Shown piece by piece: positions 9,097-17,124 of a DNA stretch of 64,000 nucleotides. Source of the DNA: Verrucomicrobiota bacterium JB022. GTDB lineage: Bacteria > Verrucomicrobiota > Verrucomicrobiia > Opitutales > Oceanipulchritudinaceae. The position numbers were made by a program, and so were the translations under genes. Below the pieces are notes generated by a model, which searched no databases, was not told the origin of the DNA, and worked only from the letters and a program-made list of their open reading frames with translations. Within the stretch, counting starts at the first letter, position 1, and the number at the start of each line of letters is the position of its first letter. Where the stretch lies: NCBI GenBank assembly GCA_030673845.1, contig JAUTCQ010000021.1, positions 1-64,000 of the forward strand. Reading direction: 5' to 3'.

Positions 9097-10272
9097 ATGG
9101 AAGACACGGGCTCGCCGTTTCCGCCCCGCCTGCACTTCGTGCACCTGCCGAAGTGCGCGGGCACAGCCCTCTATCAGGCCCTGCTTGAGGCTTGGCAAGT
9201 CGCCCCGGCAGAGGTGCCGCCCTATTTCCCGATGGAGCAGCACCTCTATAGCGTCTACCACCGGCGGCACCCCAATTCCTACGCCGAGGCCGAGGCGGGC
9301 ATGCTGGAGAGCCTGGAAACGCTACTCGGGCTCTACTATGAGGCAGGCTATCGCGTCATCGGAGCGCATCACCCGTTTTCGCCTAACCTCTTCGCGCAAT
9401 TTCGCCAGGAGGTAGTGTCGACCACGGTGCTGCGGGAGCCGCTCGCCCGCATCCGCAGCCATGTGCTCTACAATATCTTCCTCAACCGCAGCGCGGATCC
9501 CGAAACGAAGCGGGCCAAGGACGTCCCCTTCGACGCACTCGCCGAGCTGCAGCGCTATCTCGACAGCGACCGCCTGCCGCACATCGCCGACACCTACGCC
9601 AAGAAGCTGGGCGGAGTCAGCCCCGAGGGCAGCGTTGATTTGAACTTGCGCCGCGCAACCGAACGGGCCTTTGCCGCCATCGACCTGATCGACGTCGTGG
9701 GCCTGCTGGAGCACATGCCCGCGTATTTACAGGCATTGGAGGAACGAACCGGACGGAAGATCCAGATTCGCTCAGCCAACACCACCGCCGAATTTGCCGA
9801 CGATCGCGAACAATACCGCGCCGCCAAGGCCTATCTCGAGCGTCCGGAGATCGACGCCCTGCTCCGCCCCTACATCCAGCAAGACGAAGTCATCTACGCC
9901 TACGCACGCTGGCGCTTGGGCCATGCGGAAACGCCTCCTGTCGAAGCCCTCGAACGCTTGGAGCCCTACCGCGCCTTCTTCGGCTCTTTGCTGCCGATTG
10001 AAGACAGCCGCGTCCCATCGTGGGCCGGCGAAATGGTGCTGGCGACCTTCCCTTGGGTCTTTCACCGCGAGCTGGGCTGGTTGAAGCTGATCGGCCAAGC
10101 AAGCGCCGAAGAGTTTTGGGTTGAGCGGCACGAGTTGGGCGAACTCTGCTTGCGAACCGACACCTATCCGCGCCTCTACCGCAAAGGCACCAACAGTTGG
10201 CTGCTTGCTTCGCCGCCGGGTAGTGGAAACGCCGCTATCTGGGATTTTGCCCGCGAGGCCTGGATTTCGTAA
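9097..10272 (+). CDS. Sulfotransferase-family protein
   Basis: A 391-residue protein with the P-loop-like PAPS-binding signature of sulfotransferases near its N terminus (HLPKCAGTALYQ, residues about 14-25). The likely 3'-phosphate loop is VLREPLARIRSHVLY. Members transfer sulfate from PAPS to sugars, lipids or proteins; the acceptor here is unknown. There is no signal peptide or membrane segment. The C-terminal 130 residues do not match any domain I recognise. The gene follows topB by 9 bp without a visible terminator. No PAPS-synthesis genes are nearby. Confidence 0.68.
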   Translation: MEDTGSPFPPRLHFVHLPKCAGTALYQALLEAWQVAPAEVPPYFPMEQHLYSVYHRRHPNSYAEAEAGMLESLETLLGLYYEAGYRVIGAHHPFSPNLFAQFRQEVVSTTVLREPLARIRSHVLYNIFLNRSADPETKRAKDVPFDALAELQRYLDSDRLPHIADTYAKKLGGVSPEGSVDLNLRRATERAFAAIDLIDVVGLLEHMPAYLQALEERTGRKIQIRSANTTAEFADDREQYRAAKAYLERPEIDALLRPYIQQDEVIYAYARWRLGHAETPPVEALERLEPYRAFFGSLLPIEDSRVPSWAGEMVLATFPWVFHRELGWLKLIGQASAEEFWVERHELGELCLRTDTYPRLYRKGTNSWLLASPPGSGNAAIWDFAREAWIS

Positions 10273-10397
10273 GTTGTCCTTGCCCTACGCTGTTTGTTCT
10301 CGCAGAAAAAGTGGAGCGAAAGCCTTGCCAGCATTAAATCCGCTGCTAATACTCGGCTCGATTTCCATTAGAAACACTCAACATTAGCTAAATACCG

Positions 10398-11432
10398 ATG
10401 CCCATCGCCACTCCCAAACAATTTGCCGCGATGTTGGATGCCGCCCAGCAGGGTGGCTACGCCTACCCGGCGATCAACTGCACCTCGATCGTGACGCTGA
10501 ACGCTGCGATGAAGGCCTTCGCGGACACGAAGTCTGACGGCATCATCCAGTTCTCCACCGGCGCCGGTTCATTCGCCAGCGGCGTGAACCACAAGAACGA
10601 AGCCTTTGGTGTGATCGTGCTCGCCGAAGCCGCCCACCGCCTGGCCGAGCAATACAACGTGCTCATCGGTCTGAATACCGACCACTGCCCGCCCAACAAG
10701 GTCGACAGCTTCATGAAGCCGCTGATCGAAGCCACGGCCAAGCGTCGCGCCAAGGGTGAAAACAACCTCTTCAACAACCACATGCTCGACGCTTCCAACC
10801 TGCCGTTGGAAGAAAATATGGCCCTCTCCAAGGAGCTGATGAAGCTCTGCGCGGCCAACGAGATCGTGCTCGAAGTCGAAGCCGGTGTGGTCGGTGGTGA
10901 AGAAGACGGCGCCGCTGGCAGCCACGACACCCCGCAAGACAAGCTTTACACCACGACCGAAGACATGCTGGCCGTTTACGAAGCGCTGAACCCGCTCGGC
11001 CGCTTCACCTTCGCCGCCACCTTCGGTAACGTGCACGGCCACTACAAGCCCGGCGCCGTGAAGCTGCGCCCCGACATCCTCAAGCAAGGTCAGGATGCCG
11101 TGATGGCCAAGTATGGCAAGGGTGCCGAAATGGACCTCGTGTTCCACGGCGGCTCCGGCTCCCTCCTCTCCGAAATCCGCGAGACCCTCGGCTACGGCGT
11201 GGTGAAGATGAACATCGACACCGACGCGCAATACGCCTTCACCCGCCCCGTGGTCGACCACATCTTCAAGAACTACGACGGTGTGATGAAGATCGACGGC
11301 GAAGTGGGCAACAAGAAGGCCTACGACCCCCGCGGCTACCTCAAGAAGGCCGAAGAAGGCATGGCCGCCCGCATTGCGGAAGGCTGCTCTGACCTCCTCT
11401 CCGTCGGCAAGACCCTGTTCGGCCAAGTGTAA
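10398..11432 (+). CDS. fbaA: Fructose-bisphosphate aldolase, class II (FbaA type)
   Basis: A zinc-dependent aldolase that interconverts fructose 1,6-bisphosphate with DHAP and glyceraldehyde 3-phosphate in glycolysis and gluconeogenesis. Its 344 residues match the class IIa (E. coli FbaA) type. Visible motifs are TDHCPP (D95/H96, substrate and zinc binding), EVEAGVVGGEEDG, GNVHGHYKPG and VFHGGSGS (zinc-ligand histidines), and KMNIDTDAQYAFT. It is a monocistronic-looking gene followed by a good terminator. Cytoplasmic. Confidence 0.95.
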   Translation: MPIATPKQFAAMLDAAQQGGYAYPAINCTSIVTLNAAMKAFADTKSDGIIQFSTGAGSFASGVNHKNEAFGVIVLAEAAHRLAEQYNVLIGLNTDHCPPNKVDSFMKPLIEATAKRRAKGENNLFNNHMLDASNLPLEENMALSKELMKLCAANEIVLEVEAGVVGGEEDGAAGSHDTPQDKLYTTTEDMLAVYEALNPLGRFTFAATFGNVHGHYKPGAVKLRPDILKQGQDAVMAKYGKGAEMDLVFHGGSGSLLSEIRETLGYGVVKMNIDTDAQYAFTRPVVDHIFKNYDGVMKIDGEVGNKKAYDPRGYLKKAEEGMAARIAEGCSDLLSVGKTLFGQV

Positions 11433-11459
11433 GACCGAGACAGCTACGTCTTTTACTGG

Positions 11460-11490
11460 AAGCCCGGTGCCAAAAGCTCCGGGCTTTCTT
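11460..11490 (+). terminator. Rho-independent terminator after fbaA
   Basis: AAGCCCGG pairs with CCGGGCTT (8 bp, 11-nt loop), followed by TCTT, 28 bp after the fbaA stop. Confidence 0.75.
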
Positions 11491-11553
11491 GTGGATGCAT
11501 CTTTCGGCGTTTTCGGCTTTCGCTCCGCCGAGGGCTGCGGCAGACTGCTCTCG

Positions 11554-12174
11554 ATGGCCTTCAATCGAGACCGGAAGTATCCCGCCTACATTTTCGACTG
11601 CGACGGCACTCTCGCCGACTCCATGCCGCTGCACCTGCTCGCATGGAATCATGCGCTGGAGCACGTGAACGCCCCCCTCCGCCTGGAGCGCGACTCGTTC
11701 ATGACGGTAGCCGGCATGGCGCTACAACAGACGATCGACCACTGGAACGAACTCCACGACACCCAGATCGACGGCGAAGTGGTCATCCGGGTGAAAAATG
11801 ACTACGTGCAAAAGCATCTGGCCAAGATTCGTGGTTTTGACGACGCCATCGGCTGGGCCAAGGAGCTGCACGAGCGAGGCGAAAAGCTGGCCGTGGCCTC
11901 TGGCGGCACCCGCGAAGACATCGAATTCACGCTCAAGCATCTTGGCATCCGCCAATATTTCGAAGCCGTGGTGACCGCTGACGACGTCAAGCTCGCCAAG
12001 CCCGAGCCAGACCTCTTCCTCGAAGCCGCCCGCCAACTCGGCGTGCCGCCCGAAGGCTGCCTCGTCTTTGAAGACAGCCTGCTCGGCAAGCGCGCAGCCG
12101 ACGCCTGCGGTATGGATTGCGTCATGGTCGACACCTGGCGCGGCTTCGATCAGACGGGCGAGTTCGCCGAGTAA
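11554..12174 (+). CDS. HAD-superfamily phosphatase, beta-phosphoglucomutase-like
   Basis: A 206-residue HAD subfamily IA hydrolase. Motif I is FDCDGTLADS with the nucleophilic Asp. Motif II is in VASGGTRED, motif III uses the Lys in KLAKPEPDLF, and motif IV is VFEDSLLGKRAA. A helical cap lies between motifs I and II. The family hydrolyses sugar phosphates or mutates beta-glucose 1-phosphate; the substrate is not defined by sequence. The start MAFNRDRKYPAYIFDCDG was chosen because an in-frame extension to 11374 would run through the fbaA 3' end and its terminator. Confidence 0.82.
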   Translation: MAFNRDRKYPAYIFDCDGTLADSMPLHLLAWNHALEHVNAPLRLERDSFMTVAGMALQQTIDHWNELHDTQIDGEVVIRVKNDYVQKHLAKIRGFDDAIGWAKELHERGEKLAVASGGTREDIEFTLKHLGIRQYFEAVVTADDVKLAKPEPDLFLEAARQLGVPPEGCLVFEDSLLGKRAADACGMDCVMVDTWRGFDQTGEFAE

Positions 12175-12201
12175 GGGGTCCGCATTCTTGCGGAAGTTAA
12201 C

Positions 12202-12221
12202 AGGAGGCTTGCGGGCCTCCT
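12202..12221. terminator. Hairpin between the HAD gene and the toxin gene
   Basis: AGGAGGC and GCCTCCT form a 7-bp stem with a 6-nt loop. A second short hairpin (TCCGC/GCGGA, 12179-12194) precedes it. Neither has a T run. They lie between two converging genes and could end either transcript. Confidence 0.45.
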
Positions 12222-12239
12222 CTATCGCCAAGCCCTTGG

Positions 12240-12533
12240 CTATTTTAGCCGGTCCTGCCAATAGCCAGGCCGCCGGCGAGCATGCGCCACCGCGACAATC
12301 AAGACCTCTTCCGGTCGAATCTGGTAGACGAGGGCAAAAGGAAATACGTTGAGGCGGCAGCGTCTAAATCTGCTGAAACACTGAGGCCAGGACTCTGGAA
12401 AACAGAGTATACGCCCGATTGCGTTTTCCAGCTCAGCATAAAAGCGCAGTCCCAACTCTGACTCAATCGAGGCGTAATACTGAGCTGCTTCGACTAGTTC
12501 CTCGCGAGCTGGAGGCAAGAACCGATACTTCAT
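12240..12533 (-). CDS. ParE/RelE-family toxin
   Basis: A 97-residue basic protein of the ParE/RelE toxin superfamily. Diagnostic segments are FLPPAREELVEAAQYYASIE (helix 1-2), the Pro/Arg-rich middle with a FPFALVYQI strand, and the C-terminal AVAHARRRPGYW. Relatives poison DNA gyrase (ParE) or cut ribosome-bound mRNA (RelE); the sequence does not separate the two. Its start overlaps the antitoxin stop by 4 bp, so the two are co-translated with the antitoxin first. Confidence 0.88.
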   Translation of the reverse strand: MKYRFLPPAREELVEAAQYYASIESELGLRFYAELENAIGRILCFPESWPQCFSRFRRCRLNVFPFALVYQIRPEEVLIVAVAHARRRPGYWQDRLK

Positions 12534-12760
12534 CTTCGAAGCTTCGCTCTAAGCTCCCGCATCACGGAGTCACCATCAAGGGCCTCAACTTCTCCACGCT
12601 CGAACGAAGCCAGCCGGTGCTCGCATTCAGCCTCCCAGGCCGACTCAAGATCGGCGGTTTCAGTATTTAAACTGGCGAGGAGCCGATCGGCGAGATGCAC
12701 ACGATCGGCTGCCGAAAGCTCCAAGGCTTGCTGCTCGATGACCTTCAGATCGGTTGCCAC
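12530..12760 (-). CDS. Antitoxin of the addiction-module component family (PF09720-like)
   Basis: A 76-residue acidic protein starting IEQQALELSAADRVHLADRLLASL, the hallmark helix of the putative addiction-module component family (CHP02574). The family is commonly paired with ParE/RelE toxins. The C-terminal half should wrap the toxin. It precedes the toxin and overlaps it by 4 bp, as expected for an operon in which the antitoxin is made first. No DNA-binding motif is obvious, and no operator dyad was identified upstream. Confidence 0.85.
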   Translation of the reverse strand: MATDLKVIEQQALELSAADRVHLADRLLASLNTETADLESAWEAECEHRLASFERGEVEALDGDSVMRELRAKLRR

Positions 12761-12806
12761 AAGAAGAGTGATAAAGATTTTCCGTTCAAAGGCAACATCG
12801 ACTGCC

Positions 12807-13640
12807 TTACGGCAGCCAGGGATACTTCTTGAAGTCGGGCTTGCGCTTTTCGACGTAGGCGCGGTGGCCTTCTTCGCCCTGCTCGGTCAGGTAGTAGAGC
12901 AGCGTGGCGTTTCCGGCCAGCTCCTGCAGGCCTGCCTGCCCGTCGACATCGGCGTTGAAAGCGCTCTTGAGGCAACGGATGGCGAGCGGGCTGTGTTGCA
13001 GGATCTCCTGCGCCCATTTGATGCCTTCCGCCTCCAGCTGGTCGACGGGCACCACCGTGTTGACGAGGCCCATTTCCTTGGCCTCCTGCGCGTTATATTG
13101 ACGGCAGAGATACCAGATCTCGCGGGCCTTCTTCTGCCCTACGATGCGGGCGAGGTAGCTACTGCCAAAGCCGCCGTCGAAGCTGCCCACCTTGGGGCCT
13201 GTCTGGCCAAATACGGCGTTGTCGGCCGCGATCGTCAGGTCGCAGACCACGTGCAGCACGTGCCCGCCACCAATAGCATAGCCTGCCACCAGCGCGATCA
13301 CAACCTTGGGCATGGTACGGATGAGGCGCTGCAGCTCCAGCACGTTGAGACGCGGGACACCGTCCTTGCCGATGTAGCCGCCCTTTTGCTCGCCGCGGAT
13401 CTTCTGGTCGCCACCCGAGCAGAAGGCGTATTTGCCGTCGGTCTGCGGATTCGCGCCCTGCAGCAAGACCACACCGACTGATGTGTCGTCGCGCGCATCG
13501 GTAAAGGCCGCGATCATTTCGGCCACCGTGTCGGGGGTAAAGGCGTTGCGGCGGTGCGGGCGATTGATTGTCACCCGGGCGATGCCGTCGGCCTTCTCGT
13601 AGATAATGTCTTCAAACTCACGGACTTTTTGCCACTGCAT
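12807..13640 (-). CDS. menB: 1,4-dihydroxy-2-naphthoyl-CoA synthase
   Basis: A 277-residue crotonase-fold enzyme that closes the ring of o-succinylbenzoyl-CoA in menaquinone synthesis. MenB-specific features are [11 protein letters not shown] and [16 protein letters not shown]. The oxyanion-hole region is [18 protein letters not shown], followed by [29 protein letters not shown] and the C-terminal [13 protein letters not shown]. Length and ends match MenB, not general enoyl-CoA hydratases. It is the last gene of menF-menD-menB, 12 bp after menD. Confidence 0.95.
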   Translation of the reverse strand: MQWQKVREFEDIIYEKADGIARVTINRPHRRNAFTPDTVAEMIAAFTDARDDTSVGVVLLQGANPQTDGKYAFCSGGDQKIRGEQKGGYIGKDGVPRLNVLELQRLIRTMPKVVIALVAGYAIGGGHVLHVVCDLTIAADNAVFGQTGPKVGSFDGGFGSSYLARIVGQKKAREIWYLCRQYNAQEAKEMGLVNTVVPVDQLEAEGIKWAQEILQHSPLAIRCLKSAFNADVDGQAGLQELAGNATLLYYLTEQGEEGHRAYVEKRKPDFKKYPWLP

Positions 13641-13652
13641 GGTGAAAGACGA

Positions 13653-15497
13653 TTACGAATTGGGCTCGTTTGGCAACTCGAAGTCGGCGAAGAGCTTCTG
13701 GCGATAGGCGGCGTCGCGTTTGCGGTCGGTGCAGAGTTCCAACAGACGCACCCCCTGCTTGGGCAGCGTCTCCAGGCGCTTGCGCAACGTCTCCAGATCA
13801 TCGATGCGCTCGTGGCTCACCCCGTAGGCGGTGGCCAGCGCGCCGAGGTTGGCCACTTGGGGCGTGCCCCAAAGCTCCTCGAAATGGTCGGTCTGCTTGG
13901 CGATGGCAAGGTGCTCGAAGATCCCCCCGCCCTGATTGTTGATGCAGACGATCGTCAGGCCGCTGCGGAAATACTTGGACGCCCCCAGCAGGAAGCCATT
14001 CGTATCGTGCAGCAGCGCCAGATCGCCGGTGTAGAGGATCGTGGGCTGCTCCAGCCCAGCGGCGACGCCCAGGGCGGTCGAAAGCGTGCCGTCGATGCCG
14101 TTCGCTCCACGATTGAAGAAGATACGCCGCTGGCGATCCCCTGCCGGCCAGAACCACTCGAAGTCGCGGACTGGCGTCGAGCTGGCCACATAGAGCGCCG
14201 TTCCATCGGGGACGGCCTCGGCCACCGCGCGGGCCACCGTGCCCTCAAAGAGCCAACCCAGCCCGCGCAGATTATCCCGCAGGTAAGCGCGCGCCTGCTT
14301 GTCGGCCCGCATCCAGCGCACCGTAAAGCCCATATCCATCCGCAGGTTCCGGGGCAGATCCCGGGCAAAGGTCTCGATCGTGCAGCGACAGTGCTGCGAA
14401 CGGGCGTGGGCCGCGTCGGCATTGACCGCACCGTCGTCGACGACGACCGTCGGGAGCTGGTGGAGTTGCAACCACTGCCGGAGCGCCTTGCTCGTGGGCA
14501 AATCGCCCAGTTGCAGCACCTGCTGCGGCACAAAGTTGCGGCCTTCGGCATGGCGCAGGATCAAGTCGTAACCCGCGATGACGTTTGGGATCGTCTCAAT
14601 ATGATGGCGCGCCGGGTTGAGGGTGTCGGAAAGCACCGGCCAGTTCGTCTTTTCCGCGATCTGCTTCAGCGCCTGGAGATAGGCCGGCAAGTCCACGGGC
14701 TGAGCGGGGCCGGCAATAATGATGCCGCTGCCGTTCAGCTCCGGAATTTCCGCCTGCACATGGACGCGGGCAGGCGGCTCCACATGCTTCAGCAGGGCGT
14801 CGCGGCGCTCGTTGAAATTGGTCGGCACCGGCTCCAGCGGCTCGCGAAAAGGCACGTTGATGTGCACCGGACCTGCTACCGGATAGCGGCTACGTTCCAC
14901 CGCATGGACGAGCAGGTTACGCCAATAGCGCAGGCTGGCGTCGCCACCCTCGGGGTCGCGCGCTTCGCCATACCAGCGCACATAGTCGCCAAATAGCTTC
15001 ACTTGGTCGATCGTCTGCCCGGCGCGGCAAAAGCGCAGCTCCGCTGGTCGATCAGCCGTCAAAATCACCAGGGGCACCCGGCTCTCGCTGGCTTCGATCA
15101 CCGCCGGCAGGTAATGCGCCGCCGCCGTGCCCGAGGTGCAGACCAGCCCGACCGGCTCTCCGCGGGCACGGGCGAGGCCCAGGGCATAAAAGGCGGCCGA
15201 GCGTTCATCGAGCACCGGCGTGACGATCAAGCCACCCTGCTCGGCAAACGCATGGGTCAGAGGCGTCGAGCGAGAGCCCGGCGAAGCCACTACGTGTGTC
15301 ACTCCGAGGCGGGCCAAGGCAGCGGCGGCGAGCTGCCCCCACACCGTGTTCACCACACGCGGGTCGGTCCCCGGAAGCGAAGGAGGCTTCGCGGGCACCG
15401 GGGTTGGCGGCGGGATCGGCTCGGCGGCCTTCCGCTCTTCCACCGTCAATTCAAGTTGGTCGGATTGCCGGACGGGCTGGGGAGTTACGTCTGCCAC
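13653..15497 (-). CDS. menD: 2-succinyl-5-enolpyruvyl-6-hydroxy-3-cyclohexene-1-carboxylate synthase
   Basis: A 614-residue thiamine-diphosphate enzyme joining isochorismate and 2-oxoglutarate, the first committed menaquinone step. The N-terminal Pyr domain shows VASPGSRSTPLTHAF and CTSGTAAAHYLPAVIEA. The PP domain has the TPP/Mg segment GDLALLHD followed by NNQGGGIFEHL. It carries a Pro-rich N-terminal extension (about residues 24-46, PIPPPTPVPAKPPSLPG) not needed for the fold. The start codon is GTG. It lies 14 bp after menF and 12 bp before menB. Confidence 0.95.
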   Translation of the reverse strand: MADVTPQPVRQSDQLELTVEERKAAEPIPPPTPVPAKPPSLPGTDPRVVNTVWGQLAAAALARLGVTHVVASPGSRSTPLTHAFAEQGGLIVTPVLDERSAAFYALGLARARGEPVGLVCTSGTAAAHYLPAVIEASESRVPLVILTADRPAELRFCRAGQTIDQVKLFGDYVRWYGEARDPEGGDASLRYWRNLLVHAVERSRYPVAGPVHINVPFREPLEPVPTNFNERRDALLKHVEPPARVHVQAEIPELNGSGIIIAGPAQPVDLPAYLQALKQIAEKTNWPVLSDTLNPARHHIETIPNVIAGYDLILRHAEGRNFVPQQVLQLGDLPTSKALRQWLQLHQLPTVVVDDGAVNADAAHARSQHCRCTIETFARDLPRNLRMDMGFTVRWMRADKQARAYLRDNLRGLGWLFEGTVARAVAEAVPDGTALYVASSTPVRDFEWFWPAGDRQRRIFFNRGANGIDGTLSTALGVAAGLEQPTILYTGDLALLHDTNGFLLGASKYFRSGLTIVCINNQGGGIFEHLAIAKQTDHFEELWGTPQVANLGALATAYGVSHERIDDLETLRKRLETLPKQGVRLLELCTDRKRDAAYRQKLFADFELPNEPNS

Positions 15498-15511
15498 GGG
15501 TGAAAATGAGC

Positions 15512-17074
15512 TTACGCGGTAGGCTCCTTAATTTCCAGCCCAGATTGCGGCCCTTCGAGGATTGCCTCCAACAGGGCCTGCATCTTGACCTCCGTTTCGC
15601 GGCGCTCCTTGTCTGGCTCGCTACCGGCGACGATGCCAGCCCCGGCAAACAGGCGCGCGTGCGTATCCTTGACCAGGGCGCTGCGCAGACCGACCACAAA
15701 CTCGCCATTGCCCGCGTGGTCGAACCATCCCACGATGCCCGTGTAGAGGCCGCGCGGGAAGTGCTCCACATCGTGAATGTGGGCCAATGCGCCCTGGCGC
15801 GGCATTCCGCCCACGGCAGGGGTCGGGTGCAGCACGCGCAGCACGTCGAGCAGGTGCAGACTCTCCGGCAAATCGGCGGCAATCGGCGTGCGCAGGTGCT
15901 GGACGTTCGCCAGTTGCACCAGCTCCGGCTCGGGCGCGTAGTCGGCCTCGATCCCGAGCGTCTGCAGGCCGTTGACCAGCTCTTCCACCACCACCTCGTG
16001 CTCGTGGCGGTCTTTGCTGCTCTCCAGGAGGGCTCGCGCCAGAGCAGCGTCCTGGCGGGCATTGGCGCCGCGCGGCTCGCTGCCAGCCAAGGCCTCCGTC
16101 TGCAGCTTACCTTGGCAGATACGCACGAGGCGTTCGGGAGTCGCCCCAATCAGGCTGTGCCCGCTGTCGTTCTCAAACGAAAAGCTGAAGCAGGTCGGGA
16201 AGCGATTGCGCAGGCTGTTGAGCGTCTCCAGCGGTTGCAGCGGACGGGCAAAATGGAGGTCGAGCGCACGCGCCAGCACAACCTTGTCGAGCGTCCCCGC
16301 CTGGATTTCGTCCACCGCGTCCGCCACCAGAGACTCATAGCCCGTTTCGGGGCCCACCTCTGACCGGCGCACCAGCTCGTTCGGGCGAGAGACGGGCGCC
16401 TGCTCGTAATTGAAGGTCATGAACTTCTGGTAGGCCGCCCAGATCTTCTCCGTCAACGCATCAATATCCGCATCGGGGTCGACCCGGCAGTTCGCGACCG
16501 CTGTGTAGGTGTTGCCACGGCGCCCCACCTGCCAGCGAGGCACGAAGAGCGTGGCGGGCTCAAAGTCGCCGTCGAAGCCATCGGGCTCGTAAGGCTCGGG
16601 ATCGCCCTGCCCCGTCTTGCGCTCCTCCGGGCCCGGGAGGTTACCGTTGCCTGCGGTCGGCGGAGGCGGATTCTGCGGGGTCTGCCGCTCAGGGAAAAAG
16701 GTGAAGCCACCGAAAAAGTGCGGCCCGGCAAAGGGCGAGGCCACATCACCGACCGCCACAGTATGCTCCAGCACATCCTCAGCAAAGGCCTTGGCCTGCG
16801 CAAAGCGATCCGTGCCGCTCCAGGTGCCCAGCACCACCGCCTCGGCCCCGGCCAGTGCTTCGTTGCGCTGCGGGTGCTCCAGGTAAAAGTGCAGCTCACC
16901 GGGCTCGTAAATACTCTCCAGCACCGCCAACGGGTCGAGGTGGCGGCAGGTGCGGGAGATGCTGACGAGCTTGAAGTGCTGGTCCGACTCGGCGGCGTCG
17001 CGACAGGCTTCGAGGAACTGACGCAGCTTGTCCTTGTCGGGATCGAGGTGGGCTTCGGTGGGGATCACTTCCAT
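15512..17074 (-). CDS. menF: Isochorismate synthase
   Basis: A 520-residue chorismate-binding enzyme converting chorismate to isochorismate, feeding MenD. The C-terminal chorismate-binding domain is clear: LDKVVLARALDLHF, LIGATPERLVR, EALAGSEPRG, HLRTPIAADLP, PTPAVGGMPRQGAL and the Mg-binding end FAGAGIVAGSEPDKE. A Pro/Gly-rich acidic insertion (about residues 130-170) interrupts the N-terminal half and looks disordered. It is the first gene of the three-gene men operon. The downstream men genes (menH, menC, menE, menA) are not in this window. Confidence 0.92.
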   Translation of the reverse strand: MEVIPTEAHLDPDKDKLRQFLEACRDAAESDQHFKLVSISRTCRHLDPLAVLESIYEPGELHFYLEHPQRNEALAGAEAVVLGTWSGTDRFAQAKAFAEDVLEHTVAVGDVASPFAGPHFFGGFTFFPERQTPQNPPPPTAGNGNLPGPEERKTGQGDPEPYEPDGFDGDFEPATLFVPRWQVGRRGNTYTAVANCRVDPDADIDALTEKIWAAYQKFMTFNYEQAPVSRPNELVRRSEVGPETGYESLVADAVDEIQAGTLDKVVLARALDLHFARPLQPLETLNSLRNRFPTCFSFSFENDSGHSLIGATPERLVRICQGKLQTEALAGSEPRGANARQDAALARALLESSKDRHEHEVVVEELVNGLQTLGIEADYAPEPELVQLANVQHLRTPIAADLPESLHLLDVLRVLHPTPAVGGMPRQGALAHIHDVEHFPRGLYTGIVGWFDHAGNGEFVVGLRSALVKDTHARLFAGAGIVAGSEPDKERRETEVKMQALLEAILEGPQSGLEIKEPTA

Positions 17075-17124
17075 GACTTACCCCACTGTGAGGCCATCCG
17101 CCCTCGACCGCAAGTAGCTGGGGA

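Noticed and set aside
13554-14996. 480-residue frame on the + strand opposite menD
   Set aside because: Long antisense frame due to GC-rich codon bias; menD on the minus strand has full family motifs.
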